Below are positions 52,111 to 60,975 of a DNA stretch of 64,000 bases, one piece after another. This DNA is from Lachnospiraceae bacterium KGMB03038. GTDB lineage: Bacteria; Bacillota; Clostridia; Lachnospirales; Lachnospiraceae. The DNA lies in assembly GCA_007361935.1 (NCBI GenBank), contig CP041667.1, forward strand, positions 3,270,475 to 3,334,474. Direction: 5' to 3'. Numbering within the stretch: position 1 is the stretch's first letter; each line of letters begins with the position of its first letter. Made by a program: the position numbers and the translations under genes. The notes beneath the pieces are model-generated. The model saw nothing but the letters and a program-made list of their open reading frames with translations. It made no database searches and was not told the DNA's origin.

Positions 52111-52881
52111 TTATTGATCCGTCTCTCTGTTGATAACTTCCTCGGCTAATCTCATATAGCTTTCAGAACCTGCCGATTTCGGATCATATTGATTGATCGG
52201 AATTCCATAACTCGGTGCTTCAGCGAGACGAATATTTCTGGGTATGATGGTTTTATAAATATTCTGGTGTAAATTGTCTTTTACATTTTCCACTACTTGG
52301 AGCGATAAATTTGTTCTCGCATCGTACATTGTAAAAACCACACCCTCAATCTCTAATTCCGGATTTAGTCTGCTTTTTACAAGATCTACTGTATGAATAA
52401 GCTGACTCAATCCTTCCAAAGCATAATATTCACATTGAATAGGAACCAGTACGGATGTGGCTGTTGTCATCGCATTGATGGTAAGCATACTTAAAGAAGG
52501 CGGACAATCTATAATAATATAGTCGTATTCATCTTTAATTTCTTGAATGATATTCCTTACGATATACTCCTTTTCTTCTACATCAATCAACTCTATTTCC
52601 GCAGCGGAAAGATCAATGTTTGCGGGAATAATATCAAGATTTTCCATAATATTTTCTTTTAGCACTTCTTTTATTGTGGATTCTCCTATGATCAGATCAT
52701 AGATTGTATCTTCGATGGCATTCTTATCTACGCCAAGACCGCTTGTCATATTCCCCTGCGGATCCATATCTACCGCCAGAACTTTTTTCCCTTTTTCAGC
52801 AAGGCATGAAGACAGATTAATTGCTGTAGTGGTCTTTCCAACTCCGCCTTTTTGGTTCGCGATGGCTATGATTCTTCCCAT
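52111..52881 (-). CDS. parA: chromosome-partitioning ATPase ParA (Soj)
   Basis: 256 residues. The deviant Walker A KGGVGKTT is at residues 11-18, followed by VDMDPQGNMTSGLG, IIDCPPSLSMLTINAM (Walker B region) and the TIIPRNIRLAEAPSYG block. Works with ParB and parS in origin segregation and, in sporulating bacteria, in control of initiation and sporulation. It heads the parA-parB-DUF4446-serS operon; the promoter lies in the AT-rich region containing parS. Confidence 0.97.
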   Translation of the reverse strand: MGRIIAIANQKGGVGKTTTAINLSSCLAEKGKKVLAVDMDPQGNMTSGLGVDKNAIEDTIYDLIIGESTIKEVLKENIMENLDIIPANIDLSAAEIELIDVEEKEYIVRNIIQEIKDEYDYIIIDCPPSLSMLTINAMTTATSVLVPIQCEYYALEGLSQLIHTVDLVKSRLNPELEIEGVVFTMYDARTNLSLQVVENVKDNLHQNIYKTIIPRNIRLAEAPSYGIPINQYDPKSAGSESYMRLAEEVINRETDQ

Positions 52882-52945
52882 ATTATATCACCTTTCTTTA
52901 GACTTAAAATTAGTATAACACTTTTTCAATTTCTTATCTACCAAA

Positions 52946-52961
52946 TGTTTCACGTGAAACA
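52946..52961. promoter_or_regulatory. parS site 1
   Basis: TGTTTCACGTGAAACA, exact match to the parS consensus TGTTNCACGTGAAACA, just upstream of parA. Confidence 0.97.
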
Positions 52962-52983
52962 TATTTTTTCTATTTATACCAAA

Positions 52984-52999
52984 TGTTTCACGTGAAACA
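52984..52999. promoter_or_regulatory. parS site 2
   Basis: TGTTTCACGTGAAACA, identical to site 1, 38 bp further on. Confidence 0.97.
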
Positions 53000-53050
53000 T
53001 TGTCTCTTTTATCTATGTTTGTCAAAATATCTGTCGAAGAAAATCACAAA

Positions 53051-53066
53051 TGTTTCACGTGAAACA
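53051..53066. promoter_or_regulatory. parS site 3
   Basis: TGTTTCACGTGAAACA, identical to sites 1 and 2; lies about 100 bp upstream of the hydrolase-like gene at 53169. Confidence 0.97.
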
Positions 53067-53168
53067 TTTGATATAGCACTTTCTATGTAGTATAATAATA
53101 TCAAGAATTTTAAATATCCTTTCGGTTTTAAAATTTCAATATTATTATGATAAGAAAGGTGTGAAAAC

Positions 53169-54140
53169 ATGAGTTGGAAAAAGAAGCTTGTTGCCGGAAC
53201 TTCTCTGGCCGTCTTAAGCACTGTAACAATACACCTGATAAATAAATTCATCTTCCTTTCAGCTACTGTTGATGATCTTCTAAACAATCCTCCAGGCAGC
53301 TTTTACGAATGGAAGTTTGGAAAAATTTATTATACAAAAAAAGGTGAGGGAACTCCCCTTCTTCTTATCCATGATCTTTCTGTATATAGTTCGGGATATG
53401 AATGGAATAAAATTGCAAAAGATCTATCCAAAAACTATACTGTATATACCATTGATCTCCCTGGATGCGGACGTTCCGATAAACCAAATATTACTTACAC
53501 CAATTATCTTTTCGTTCAATTAGTACTTGATTTTATTAAGCACGTAATAGGAGAGAAGACGAAGATTATTTCCACAGGAGAATCTTGCTCATTTACAGCC
53601 GGCGCATGTCAAACGGAACCAGACATCATTGATGAAATGATATTTATTAACCCTATTGACATAAAACAATTGGGGCGGATTCCTAATAAGAGGAGCAAAA
53701 TGCTGACATGGATGATCAATACTCCTGTATTTGGAACATTTTTATATAATATGTTTGTAAAAGAGAAAAATATAGAGTCTTTATTTAAAGAAAAATATTT
53801 CTATCACTCAGAAAACGTGACTTCAGAAATGATAAAGACGTATTACGAATGTTCACATTCTGGCGGGGCCGTCTGCAAATATCTTTTTTCCAGTCAGATT
53901 GGCCGCTATACAACTGTCAATATGAAGCACTGTTTAAATTCGATCAACAACAGTATCTTCATTATTAGCGGAGAAGAAGATCTGTACCAGGAAACAGCAG
54001 AAGAGTACAAGGAAATCCTTCCTTCCATTGAGGTTGCTTCTATAAAAGGAACAAAATATCTTCCTCAATTAGAAGAACCCGATAAATTCTTAGAACAGGT
54101 CAATATTTTATTTTCACAGCAAGAAGAAGAGCCATTGTAA
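53169..54140 (+). CDS. alpha/beta-hydrolase-fold protein, membrane-anchored, catalytic His apparently missing
   Basis: 323 residues. An N-terminal hydrophobic anchor (KLVAGTSLAVLSTVTIHLINKF) is followed by an alpha/beta-hydrolase fold: GTPLLLIHDLSVYSSGYEW (oxyanion strand), YTIDLPGCGRSDKP, and the nucleophile elbow STGESCSF with Ser at the GxS position. The acid is plausible in IISGEEDLYQE. The usual His before LPQLEEPDKF is replaced (GTKYLPQLEEP), so it may be inactive or use another base. It is on the plus strand between parA and rsmG, against the direction of both neighbours, and is more AT-rich than most genes here. RBS AAGAAAGGTG precedes the ATG. Confidence 0.75.
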   Translation: MSWKKKLVAGTSLAVLSTVTIHLINKFIFLSATVDDLLNNPPGSFYEWKFGKIYYTKKGEGTPLLLIHDLSVYSSGYEWNKIAKDLSKNYTVYTIDLPGCGRSDKPNITYTNYLFVQLVLDFIKHVIGEKTKIISTGESCSFTAGACQTEPDIIDEMIFINPIDIKQLGRIPNKRSKMLTWMINTPVFGTFLYNMFVKEKNIESLFKEKYFYHSENVTSEMIKTYYECSHSGGAVCKYLFSSQIGRYTTVNMKHCLNSINNSIFIISGEEDLYQETAEEYKEILPSIEVASIKGTKYLPQLEEPDKFLEQVNILFSQQEEEPL

Positions 54141-54155
54141 ATTACAATGGCTCTT
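54127..54155. terminator. bidirectional terminator overlapping both convergent stop codons
   Basis: AAGAGCCATTGTAA (54127-54140) pairs with TTACAATGGCTCTT (54142-54155) around a single central base. The TAA stops of the hydrolase-like gene and rsmG both lie inside the stem. Confidence 0.85.
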
Positions 54156-54882
54156 TTCCTGGAAGTCCAGCTTTCCGTGGATACTTCTTTTTCGTCATTT
54201 CAATTTTTTTAATCTTTACAAAAGATCTATTGATATCTGTTCCTGGCAATGAAAATTTTAAAACATCTTCCAGCTTTCCTCCCAAAATGTTTACCGCCTT
54301 CTCAGAAGCTTTTAATTCTCCATCAATATCCCCGGACTTATAAGAGATAAAAAAGCCGCCGCGCTTAATATAGGGAATGCAATATTCGGAAAGAGTAGAA
54401 AGGTTAGCGACTGCCCTGGATACACAGAGATCAAATTGTTCGCGATATTCTTTTCTTCTCGCGTAATCTTCAGCTCTTCCATGGATTGTCTCTATTCCTG
54501 ACAGATTCAGCCGGTCTATGACTTCATTCAAAAACCGTATCCTCTTATTCAGAGAGTCCAAAAGCGTGACCTCAAGTTCTGGAAAAAGAATCTTCAGAGG
54601 AATTCCAGGGAAACCGGCCCCAGTACCTATATCGATCACTTTCTGCCCATGATTTAAATCCATTACATTCACAAGAGAAATACTGTCTACGAAATGCTTT
54701 TTTACTACTTCCTGATAATCTACGATCGCTGTCAGGTTCATAACTTGATTCCACTCAATAAGGATCTCATAATAATCCAAAAACTGCCGGACCATAGAAT
54801 CTGTCAGTTTCACAGGAAACACTTCTATACTTTCCTTCAAAAATTTTTTCTGATCTTCTGTCACTCTATTTTTCCTTTCCAT
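54142..54882 (-). CDS. rsmG: 16S rRNA (guanine527-N7)-methyltransferase RsmG
   Basis: 246 residues. The SAM-binding motif is VIDIGTGAGFPGIPLKILFPELEVTLLDS, and KHFVDSISLV and LCVSRAVANLSTLSEYC are family signatures. Methylates G527 of 16S rRNA; loss gives low-level streptomycin resistance in other bacteria. Overlaps the end of mnmG by 17 bp in the conserved mnmE-mnmG-rsmG operon. Confidence 0.97.
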   Translation of the reverse strand: MERKNRVTEDQKKFLKESIEVFPVKLTDSMVRQFLDYYEILIEWNQVMNLTAIVDYQEVVKKHFVDSISLVNVMDLNHGQKVIDIGTGAGFPGIPLKILFPELEVTLLDSLNKRIRFLNEVIDRLNLSGIETIHGRAEDYARRKEYREQFDLCVSRAVANLSTLSEYCIPYIKRGGFFISYKSGDIDGELKASEKAVNILGGKLEDVLKFSLPGTDINRSFVKIKKIEMTKKKYPRKAGLPGKEPL

Positions 54883-56785
54883 ATACCCCTCCCAGGTATA
54901 TTAACAACACCGATATATCCGCCGGAGAGACCCCGGATATCCTGGACGCCTGTCCGATCGAAACAGGACGGTACTCTTTCAGTTTCTGGACCGCCTCGAT
55001 CCTGAGACTGTTAACTTTATCGTAATCAATATCCTCTGGTATCCGCTTCTTCTCTAATTTCTGGAATTGTTCTACCTGCTTTTCCTGCCGTTTGATATAT
55101 CCCTCATATTTAATAGAAATATTTACCTGTTCCCCTATTTCTTCACTCAGATCTGGTGGAAAAACTGGTCTGTCAGAATCTAAAGGCCCCAGGATCTCAT
55201 AAGAAAGTTCCGGCCTGCGGATCAATTCCGCAAGTGTGATCCCTGAAGACAGGGGAGTACTATTATATTGTTTCAGCATCTCATTTACAGAAGAACTGGT
55301 TCCAATATTCGTATGCTGCAATCGGTGTATCTCTTCCGCAATATATTGTTTTTTCTTTAACAATCTTTCATAACGTTCCCGGCTGATCAGCCCAACCTGG
55401 TATCCTTTTTCCGTCAGCCGCTGGTCCGCATTGTCCTGCCTTAGCAGCAGGCGGTATTCCGCGCGGGAGGTCATCATCCGGTAAGGCTCTTTACTTTCCT
55501 TTGTAACAAGGTCATCGATCAGGACGCCGATATAGGCTTCCGAACGATCGATGATCAGCGGCTCTTTCCCCTGAAGTTTCAGAGCGGCATTGATTCCCGC
55601 TACCAGTCCTTGAGCGGCAGCCTCCTCATAACCAGAACTTCCGTTGAATTGTCCTCCGCTGAAAAGTCCTTCTATATTCCGGAATTCCAGGGACGGCTTC
55701 AACTGTCTGGCGTCTATACAATCGTATTCGATAGCGTAAGCGTTCCTTACGATCCTTACATGCTCAAGACCTGGAACCGTCCGATACATCTCATACTGAA
55801 CATCTTCCGGAAGAGAACTGGACATTCCTCCGATATACATCTCATTGGTCTCCAAGCCTTCCGGTTCGATAAATACCTGATGCCTGTTTTTATCCGCGAA
55901 TTTCACAACCTTATCTTCAATAGAAGGACAGTATCTGGGGCCTGTTCCCTCGATCATTCCGGAGAAGAGAGGAGAGCGGTCCAGATTATTCCGGATGATC
56001 TCATGGGTCTTCTCGTTGGTATAAGTAAGCCAGCAGGAAACCTGATCGATCTGTACGTCTTCGGGATCTGTGGTAAAGGAAAAAGGCACAATACGCTCAT
56101 CTCCAAATTGTTCTTCCATTTTAGAAAAATCTACAGAATTACGGTCGATCCTGGCAGGAGTCCCTGTTTTAAAACGGTACATTTTGATTCCCATTTCTTT
56201 TAAGCAGTCTGTCAAATGATTGGCCGCCTGCAGTCCGTTTGGTCCCGTATTCGTACTGACGTCCCCGTAGATACAGCGGGATTTCAGATAAGTTCCGGTA
56301 CATAAGATAACGGCACGGCAGGGAAAGATCATACCAGAATAAATCTGGACTCCAGTCACTTTCCCATCCTCCGTTAATATATTTACTACTTCCGCCTGCT
56401 TGATCTCCAGATTCTCCTGATTCTCCAGAACTTGGCGCATAGTCCGGCTGTAACGGTTCTTATCCGCCTGCGCCCGAAGGGAATGTACCGCCGGGCCTTT
56501 GGAACGGTTCAGCATTTTGGACTGGATAAAGGTGCGGTCGATCACCTTCCCCATCTCCCCGCCAAGGGCGTCCACCTCTCTTACCAGATGACCCTTGGAA
56601 CTTCCTCCAATGTTAGGATTGCAGGGCATCAAAGCAATACTGTCGATGCTGACTGTAAATACGATCGTACGGAACCCAAGCCGCGCACAGGCAAGAGCCG
56701 CTTCACATCCGGCATGTCCCGCTCCGATCACAGCTACATCATAGCGGTCTTTACTTTCCCATACAGAATTTGCTGAATATTTCAT
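54866..56785 (-). CDS. mnmG: tRNA uridine-5-carboxymethylaminomethyl modification enzyme MnmG (GidA)
   Basis: 639 residues. FAD-binding GAGHAGCEAALACARLG near residue 21, then NPNIGGSSKGHLVREVDALGG, GTGPRYCPSIEDKV and the SRAEYRLLLRQDNAD block. With MnmE it modifies the wobble uridine of several tRNAs. Its start lies 35 bp inside mnmE. Confidence 0.98.
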   Translation of the reverse strand: MKYSANSVWESKDRYDVAVIGAGHAGCEAALACARLGFRTIVFTVSIDSIALMPCNPNIGGSSKGHLVREVDALGGEMGKVIDRTFIQSKMLNRSKGPAVHSLRAQADKNRYSRTMRQVLENQENLEIKQAEVVNILTEDGKVTGVQIYSGMIFPCRAVILCTGTYLKSRCIYGDVSTNTGPNGLQAANHLTDCLKEMGIKMYRFKTGTPARIDRNSVDFSKMEEQFGDERIVPFSFTTDPEDVQIDQVSCWLTYTNEKTHEIIRNNLDRSPLFSGMIEGTGPRYCPSIEDKVVKFADKNRHQVFIEPEGLETNEMYIGGMSSSLPEDVQYEMYRTVPGLEHVRIVRNAYAIEYDCIDARQLKPSLEFRNIEGLFSGGQFNGSSGYEEAAAQGLVAGINAALKLQGKEPLIIDRSEAYIGVLIDDLVTKESKEPYRMMTSRAEYRLLLRQDNADQRLTEKGYQVGLISRERYERLLKKKQYIAEEIHRLQHTNIGTSSSVNEMLKQYNSTPLSSGITLAELIRRPELSYEILGPLDSDRPVFPPDLSEEIGEQVNISIKYEGYIKRQEKQVEQFQKLEKKRIPEDIDYDKVNSLRIEAVQKLKEYRPVSIGQASRISGVSPADISVLLIYLGGVYGKEK

Positions 56786-58175
56786 TGATCAAATCTTCAC
56801 CTACCGTTTCCCCTGTGATACTTCCAAGCTCTTCATACGCATCCATCAGATCGATGGAATAAAAATCCTCCGGCATCCCAGCTTCAATACTCTCATTTAC
56901 CTTTTGCAGAGAATGAAGGGCATTTTCCAGAGCCGTCTTATGCCGGATATTTGTAATATAAATCTCATCATTAAATGAAAGTTTTCCTGCAAAAAACAAT
57001 TTCTCAATAACCCTTTCAAATTCATCAATTCCGAGAATTTTCTTGGCTGAAATCTCAATTATAGGTAGATTCTCCAGGAATCCTTTCGTAAATTTTGCAG
57101 GATTTATTGCAAATAGAGTTTTCTTAATATCCTCAGCCGTTACCAGCATATCCAGATCGCTTTTATTTAACAAGATGACAGAAGGTTTTCTTTCTATCAT
57201 TTTCAAAATATCCAGATCATTTTCATCCAGCCCAGTGGAGGCGTCAATAACACAAATCAAAAGGTCCGCTTTCCCCGCATACTCCCTTGCCCTGTCTACA
57301 CCGATCTTTTCCACAATATCGTCCGTCTGGCGGATTCCCGCGGTATCCAGAACATTCAAAGATATACCTTTCAGATTAATATGTTCTTCTAAAACATCCC
57401 TAGTGGTTCCGGCAATGTCTGTGACAATGGCCCGTTCCTCGCCTGTAAGCACATTCAGAAGAGAGGATTTCCCCACGTTTGGTTTTCCCAGAATCACCGT
57501 CTGGATTCCTTCTTTGATCATCTTTCCATCATCGTAAGTATCCAGAAGCTTTCGGATCTGATCCAGCAATTCGTCCGTTACAGCATGAAGTTCTTCTCCA
57601 TAATGATCTACGCTGATGTGTTCCGGATCATCCAATGCAGTCTCAATAAAAGCTGTATGGTAAATTATTTTATTTCTTATATCACTTATTTTTTTCTTTA
57701 TATTCCCTTTTAGCTGGCTGATAGAACTTTGCAGCGCATATTCATTCTTGGAAGTGATCAAATCGCCAACCGCCTCTGCCTGAGACAGATCCAGCTTTCC
57801 ATTGAGAAAAGCGCGTTTTGTAAATTCCCCTGGCTCCGCAGGCCTTGCGCCGGCATGGATCAAAGTTTCCAAAACCCTTTTTACTACATAGACGCCGCCA
57901 TGGCAGTTTACTTCTACCGTATCTTCACCGGTATAGGTATGAGGACCCCGCATGAGCATGACCAGAACCTCATCGATCATTTCCTCCTGGTCAAAGATAT
58001 GTCCATAATGAATGGTGTGGGACTGTTGGGAAGAGAGTGTCTTTTCCTTCTTCCCATGATACACTTTATCAATGATCTTAAACGAATCCGGTCCCGTCAT
58101 TCTCACAATTCCAATGCCTGAATTGCTCATCCCTGTTGAGATCGCGGCGATCGTCTCAGAAAAAAGACTTTCCAT
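56751..58175 (-). CDS. mnmE: tRNA modification GTPase MnmE (TrmE)
   Basis: 474 residues from the ATG at 58175, which has GGAGGGGG upstream; the in-frame start at 58202 is rejected. The N-terminal tetrahydrofolate-binding domain has ETIAAISTG and VNCHGG. The G domain shows GKPNVGKSSLLN, DTAGIRQTDD and NKSDLD. The C-terminus ends FCMGK, a variant of the CIGK motif whose Cys is catalytic. Partner of MnmG. Its promoter lies in the divergent gap shared with the GntR-family gene. Confidence 0.97.
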   Translation of the reverse strand: MESLFSETIAAISTGMSNSGIGIVRMTGPDSFKIIDKVYHGKKEKTLSSQQSHTIHYGHIFDQEEMIDEVLVMLMRGPHTYTGEDTVEVNCHGGVYVVKRVLETLIHAGARPAEPGEFTKRAFLNGKLDLSQAEAVGDLITSKNEYALQSSISQLKGNIKKKISDIRNKIIYHTAFIETALDDPEHISVDHYGEELHAVTDELLDQIRKLLDTYDDGKMIKEGIQTVILGKPNVGKSSLLNVLTGEERAIVTDIAGTTRDVLEEHINLKGISLNVLDTAGIRQTDDIVEKIGVDRAREYAGKADLLICVIDASTGLDENDLDILKMIERKPSVILLNKSDLDMLVTAEDIKKTLFAINPAKFTKGFLENLPIIEISAKKILGIDEFERVIEKLFFAGKLSFNDEIYITNIRHKTALENALHSLQKVNESIEAGMPEDFYSIDLMDAYEELGSITGETVGEDLINEIFSKFCMGK

Positions 58176-58251
58176 AAGCCCCCTCCTTTCCCTTCCATCC
58201 AATGTTCTTATTATAAGGTTTTTGCGGAAACTTGTAAACGTTAGATTACGG

Positions 58252-58302
58252 TTGACTTAAATCTCTTTTAAATCTATAATTGTATACAAATACATATACA
58301 AT
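58252..58302 (+). promoter_or_regulatory. promoter and operator of the GntR-led operon
   Basis: TTGACT (58252-58257), 17-nt spacer, TATAAT (58275-58280). Overlapping it is the inverted repeat ATTGTATA / TATACAAT (58279-58286 and 58295-58302), containing the palindrome TTGTATACAA. This type of site is usual for GntR/FCD regulators and suggests autoregulation. Confidence 0.8.
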
Positions 58303-58319
58303 AGTGAAGGGGAAGGAAC

Positions 58320-58967
58320 ATGGCTTTAAAACAAATCGGAAATAAGAAATCCTTGTCTCAGCGTGCCTATGAAATATTGAAGGAAGCGATCGTGACCGGA
58401 GAATTCCTTCAAGGCCAGATTCTCACTGAAGAACAATTAGCTCAGGAGCTGGCTATCAGCCGGACTCCGGTAAGATCGGCCGTAAAACAATTAGAATATG
58501 AAGGGTTAGTAGAGATAAATTCCTCCAGAAGTATTGTGGTGGCAAAGATCACAGAAAAAGACATCAAAGACGCTGTCCAGGCCAGGAATCTGGTAGAAGT
58601 AGAAGTAGCTGGGATACTTGCGGAATCCGCCTCCAAAGAACAGTGTGAAGAATTAAGAAAAATTATCCAGCTCCAGAAAGAATCATTTCTAAATCACAAG
58701 AATATCGACCTGATCGAGTACGAATGTCTATTTCATACGAAGATCGGCCAGTTCTGCGGAAATATATGGTTTGAGAAACTTCTGACCAATATTGCGCTTT
58801 TGCAGAAGAGAGTCCTTATTCTCGGCGGAAAATTCGAGAACAACTGGAAGGAAGCCATAGAAGAACATTTAAAGATCACAGAACTTTTAGAAAACCACGA
58901 CACATCAGGGGTAAAAGAGCTGATGGCAGTCCACATCAAGAATGGCCAGCCAGTTCTAAAAATATAG
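58320..58967 (+). CDS. GntR-family (FadR/FCD subgroup) transcriptional regulator
   Basis: 215 residues. The N-terminal winged helix (LSQRAYEILKEAIVTGEFLQG, LTEEQLAQELAISRTPVRSAVKQLEYEGLVEI) is followed by an FCD ligand domain with metal-site type residues (ARNLVEVEVAG, YECLFHTKIGQFCGN, EEHLKITELLENHD, VHIKNGQ). Divergent from mnmE and 24 bp upstream of two metabolic genes, so likely their regulator; the effector may be an amino acid or hydroxy/keto acid. Confidence 0.92.
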   Translation: MALKQIGNKKSLSQRAYEILKEAIVTGEFLQGQILTEEQLAQELAISRTPVRSAVKQLEYEGLVEINSSRSIVVAKITEKDIKDAVQARNLVEVEVAGILAESASKEQCEELRKIIQLQKESFLNHKNIDLIEYECLFHTKIGQFCGNIWFEKLLTNIALLQKRVLILGGKFENNWKEAIEEHLKITELLENHDTSGVKELMAVHIKNGQPVLKI

Positions 58968-58991
58968 TGCCAAAAAGGAAGGAGAAAAACT

Positions 58992-59978
58992 ATGCTGTTA
59001 TTATCAAGAGAGGACATTAAAAAAGTATTTACCATCAAAGATGCCATCGAAGCAGACAAATATGCTTTCACTCTGGTGGTAGACGGAAAATGTGAAGCGC
59101 CGCTGCGTACCAATATCCAGGCTCCTAAATACGACGGATGTTTCTTGTTTATGCCTGCTTACGTAAGTGAAATGGACACTGCTTCTTTGAAGATCATCAA
59201 CATTTTCCCTCATAATATCGACCAGGGAAAACCATCCTCACCGGCTCAGGTTCTTTTGATCGACGGAACTACCGGGATTGTGACCGCTGTCCTGGACGGA
59301 ACCTATGTGACGCAGCTTCGGACAGGAGCCGCCTCTGGGGCCGCTTTTGATGTGCTAGCTAAGAAAGACTGTAAAATCGGCGCTCTAATTGGAACCGGGG
59401 GCCAGGCCGCGACTCAGTTGGAAGCCATGATAGCAGTCAGAGATCTGGAAGAAGTCCGGGTATTCGATTTGAATTTGGAAAGAACAAAAGAATTTGCCGC
59501 AAGGATGCAGGAAGAATTAAAAGACTACGGCACTAAGATCATTCCTGTAAATAGTTCTGACGAGGCTGTAGACAACGCAGATCTTGTGATCACCGTCACT
59601 CCATCCTCCAAACCTGTATTTGACGCGTCCAAGATCAAAGCAGGCGCCACCATAAGCTGTGTTGGCGCCTATCAGCCTCACATGCAGGAAATGGATTCCG
59701 CCATCCTGACCCGCGCTTCCAAACTCTATTTTGACTCGGAAGAGGCCGTCCTGTCTGAATCAGGAGACATTCTGATTCCTCTTGAGGACGGCACCATCAC
59801 AAAAGATGATTTTACAGGCGATCTGGGACAAGTGATAAAAGGAGAGTTGGTTGGAAGAGAGAACGATGAAGAAATCATCGTATTTGAAACTGTAGGAGTC
59901 GCCACACAGGACCTGGTAGCGGCCAGGAGAATCTATGACAAGGCTGTAGAAGCAGGCGTTGGCATTAACTGGGAGTAA
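58992..59978 (+). CDS. ornithine cyclodeaminase / mu-crystallin family protein
   Basis: 328 residues. NAD-binding region IGALIGTGGQAATQLEAMIAV, preceded by LLIDGTTGIVTAVLDGTYVTQLRTGAASG, the family signature. Members are ornithine cyclodeaminases, alanine dehydrogenases or ketimine reductases; the sequence alone does not decide. AAGGAAGGAG lies upstream. With the next gene it suggests NAD(P)-linked interconversion of an amino or imino acid and a 2-oxo or 2-hydroxy acid. Confidence 0.9.
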   Translation: MLLLSREDIKKVFTIKDAIEADKYAFTLVVDGKCEAPLRTNIQAPKYDGCFLFMPAYVSEMDTASLKIINIFPHNIDQGKPSSPAQVLLIDGTTGIVTAVLDGTYVTQLRTGAASGAAFDVLAKKDCKIGALIGTGGQAATQLEAMIAVRDLEEVRVFDLNLERTKEFAARMQEELKDYGTKIIPVNSSDEAVDNADLVITVTPSSKPVFDASKIKAGATISCVGAYQPHMQEMDSAILTRASKLYFDSEEAVLSESGDILIPLEDGTITKDDFTGDLGQVIKGELVGRENDEEIIVFETVGVATQDLVAARRIYDKAVEAGVGINWE

Positions 59979-60011
59979 TCCATTTCAGAAATATACAAAA
60001 GGAGCAGCAGC

Positions 60012-60923
60012 ATGAAGCGAAAAGTAGTAGTGATCGGACTTGGACATTTGGGAGCTCATGTTATGGAAATCCTGGCACTTCGTGGAATCGCGGATGAACT
60101 TGTAGGCATCGATTATAATAAAGAAAAGGAATGGGGAGAAATCCAGGATCTGGCAGATATGATGCCTTACCTGGATAAGCAGACTTTGATCCGCAGGGGA
60201 AGTTATGAAGACTTGGCTGACGCGGAGATTGCCGTATTGACCGCCTGTGGAAAAATCTGCGATGAAGATAGGCTTCAGGAGCTTTCCGGATCGATCGCTG
60301 TGATCGATCAAATTCTTCCGGAAATCCAAAGAAATCATTTTAAGGGAACCATGGTGGTCTTAACGAATCCGTGCGACCTGATCGCATATTATGTAAGCAG
60401 ACACATTGACTCCAAAGTTATCGGAACTGGAACAGCTCTTGATTCCGCACGCCTTCGGGCAAGAGTTGCCAAAGCGCTTAACTTAGCCCCTTCTGATATC
60501 CACGGATACTGTATTGGGGAACATGGAGACAGTCAGACCATTCTTTGGTCCCAGACAAGAGCAGGGGCAATTCCTGTCGATCACCTTCTGACCAAAGACC
60601 AGAAGGAAGAGATTGAAAAGGAAACCATCACCGCAGGATGTGAAATCGCTCTTCACAAAGGAAGCACAGAATTTGGAATCGGAATGGCCGCCTGTCAGAT
60701 CATTCAGGCGATCTTAAAAGATGAACGTAAGATTCTTCCCTGTTCTGTAGATCCTAAGGGAAAATACGGGCAGAGCGGACTCTTCACCAGCGTTCCATGT
60801 GTCATTTCCAAAGAAGGCGCAAAACCTATGGAAGAACTAGAACTTTCAGAATCGGAAAGAAAACGGTTCCTAGAGAGCTGCCAAATGCTGAAGACCATAA
60901 TCCAAGATCAGATAAAGTGCTGA
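60012..60923 (+). CDS. L-lactate/malate dehydrogenase family 2-hydroxyacid dehydrogenase
   Basis: 303 residues. The N-terminal Rossmann motif is VVVIGLGHLGAHVME with Asp at the end of beta-2 (VGIDYN), so NAD-preferring. Catalytic elements are an Arg in the mobile loop (CDEDRLQEL), the Asp/Arg pair in GTALDSARLR and the catalytic His in GEHGDSQT. The substrate loop differs from classical lactate dehydrogenase (no KPGE/ETR), so a branched or unusual 2-hydroxyacid, as in L-2-hydroxyisocaproate dehydrogenases, is plausible. Last gene of the GntR-led operon. Confidence 0.88.
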   Translation: MKRKVVVIGLGHLGAHVMEILALRGIADELVGIDYNKEKEWGEIQDLADMMPYLDKQTLIRRGSYEDLADAEIAVLTACGKICDEDRLQELSGSIAVIDQILPEIQRNHFKGTMVVLTNPCDLIAYYVSRHIDSKVIGTGTALDSARLRARVAKALNLAPSDIHGYCIGEHGDSQTILWSQTRAGAIPVDHLLTKDQKEEIEKETITAGCEIALHKGSTEFGIGMAACQIIQAILKDERKILPCSVDPKGKYGQSGLFTSVPCVISKEGAKPMEELELSESERKRFLESCQMLKTIIQDQIKC

Positions 60924-60925
60924 TA

Positions 60926-60958
60926 AAAAAGGAAGAGATGAAAACTCTCTTCCTTTTT
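60926..60958. terminator. bidirectional terminator between the dehydrogenase gene and jag
   Basis: AAAAAGGAAGAG (60926-60937) pairs with CTCTTCCTTTTT (60947-60958), 12-bp stem and 9-nt loop, with T tracts on both strands. Confidence 0.88.
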
Positions 60959-60975
60959 ATCTTCATTCTTTGTGA

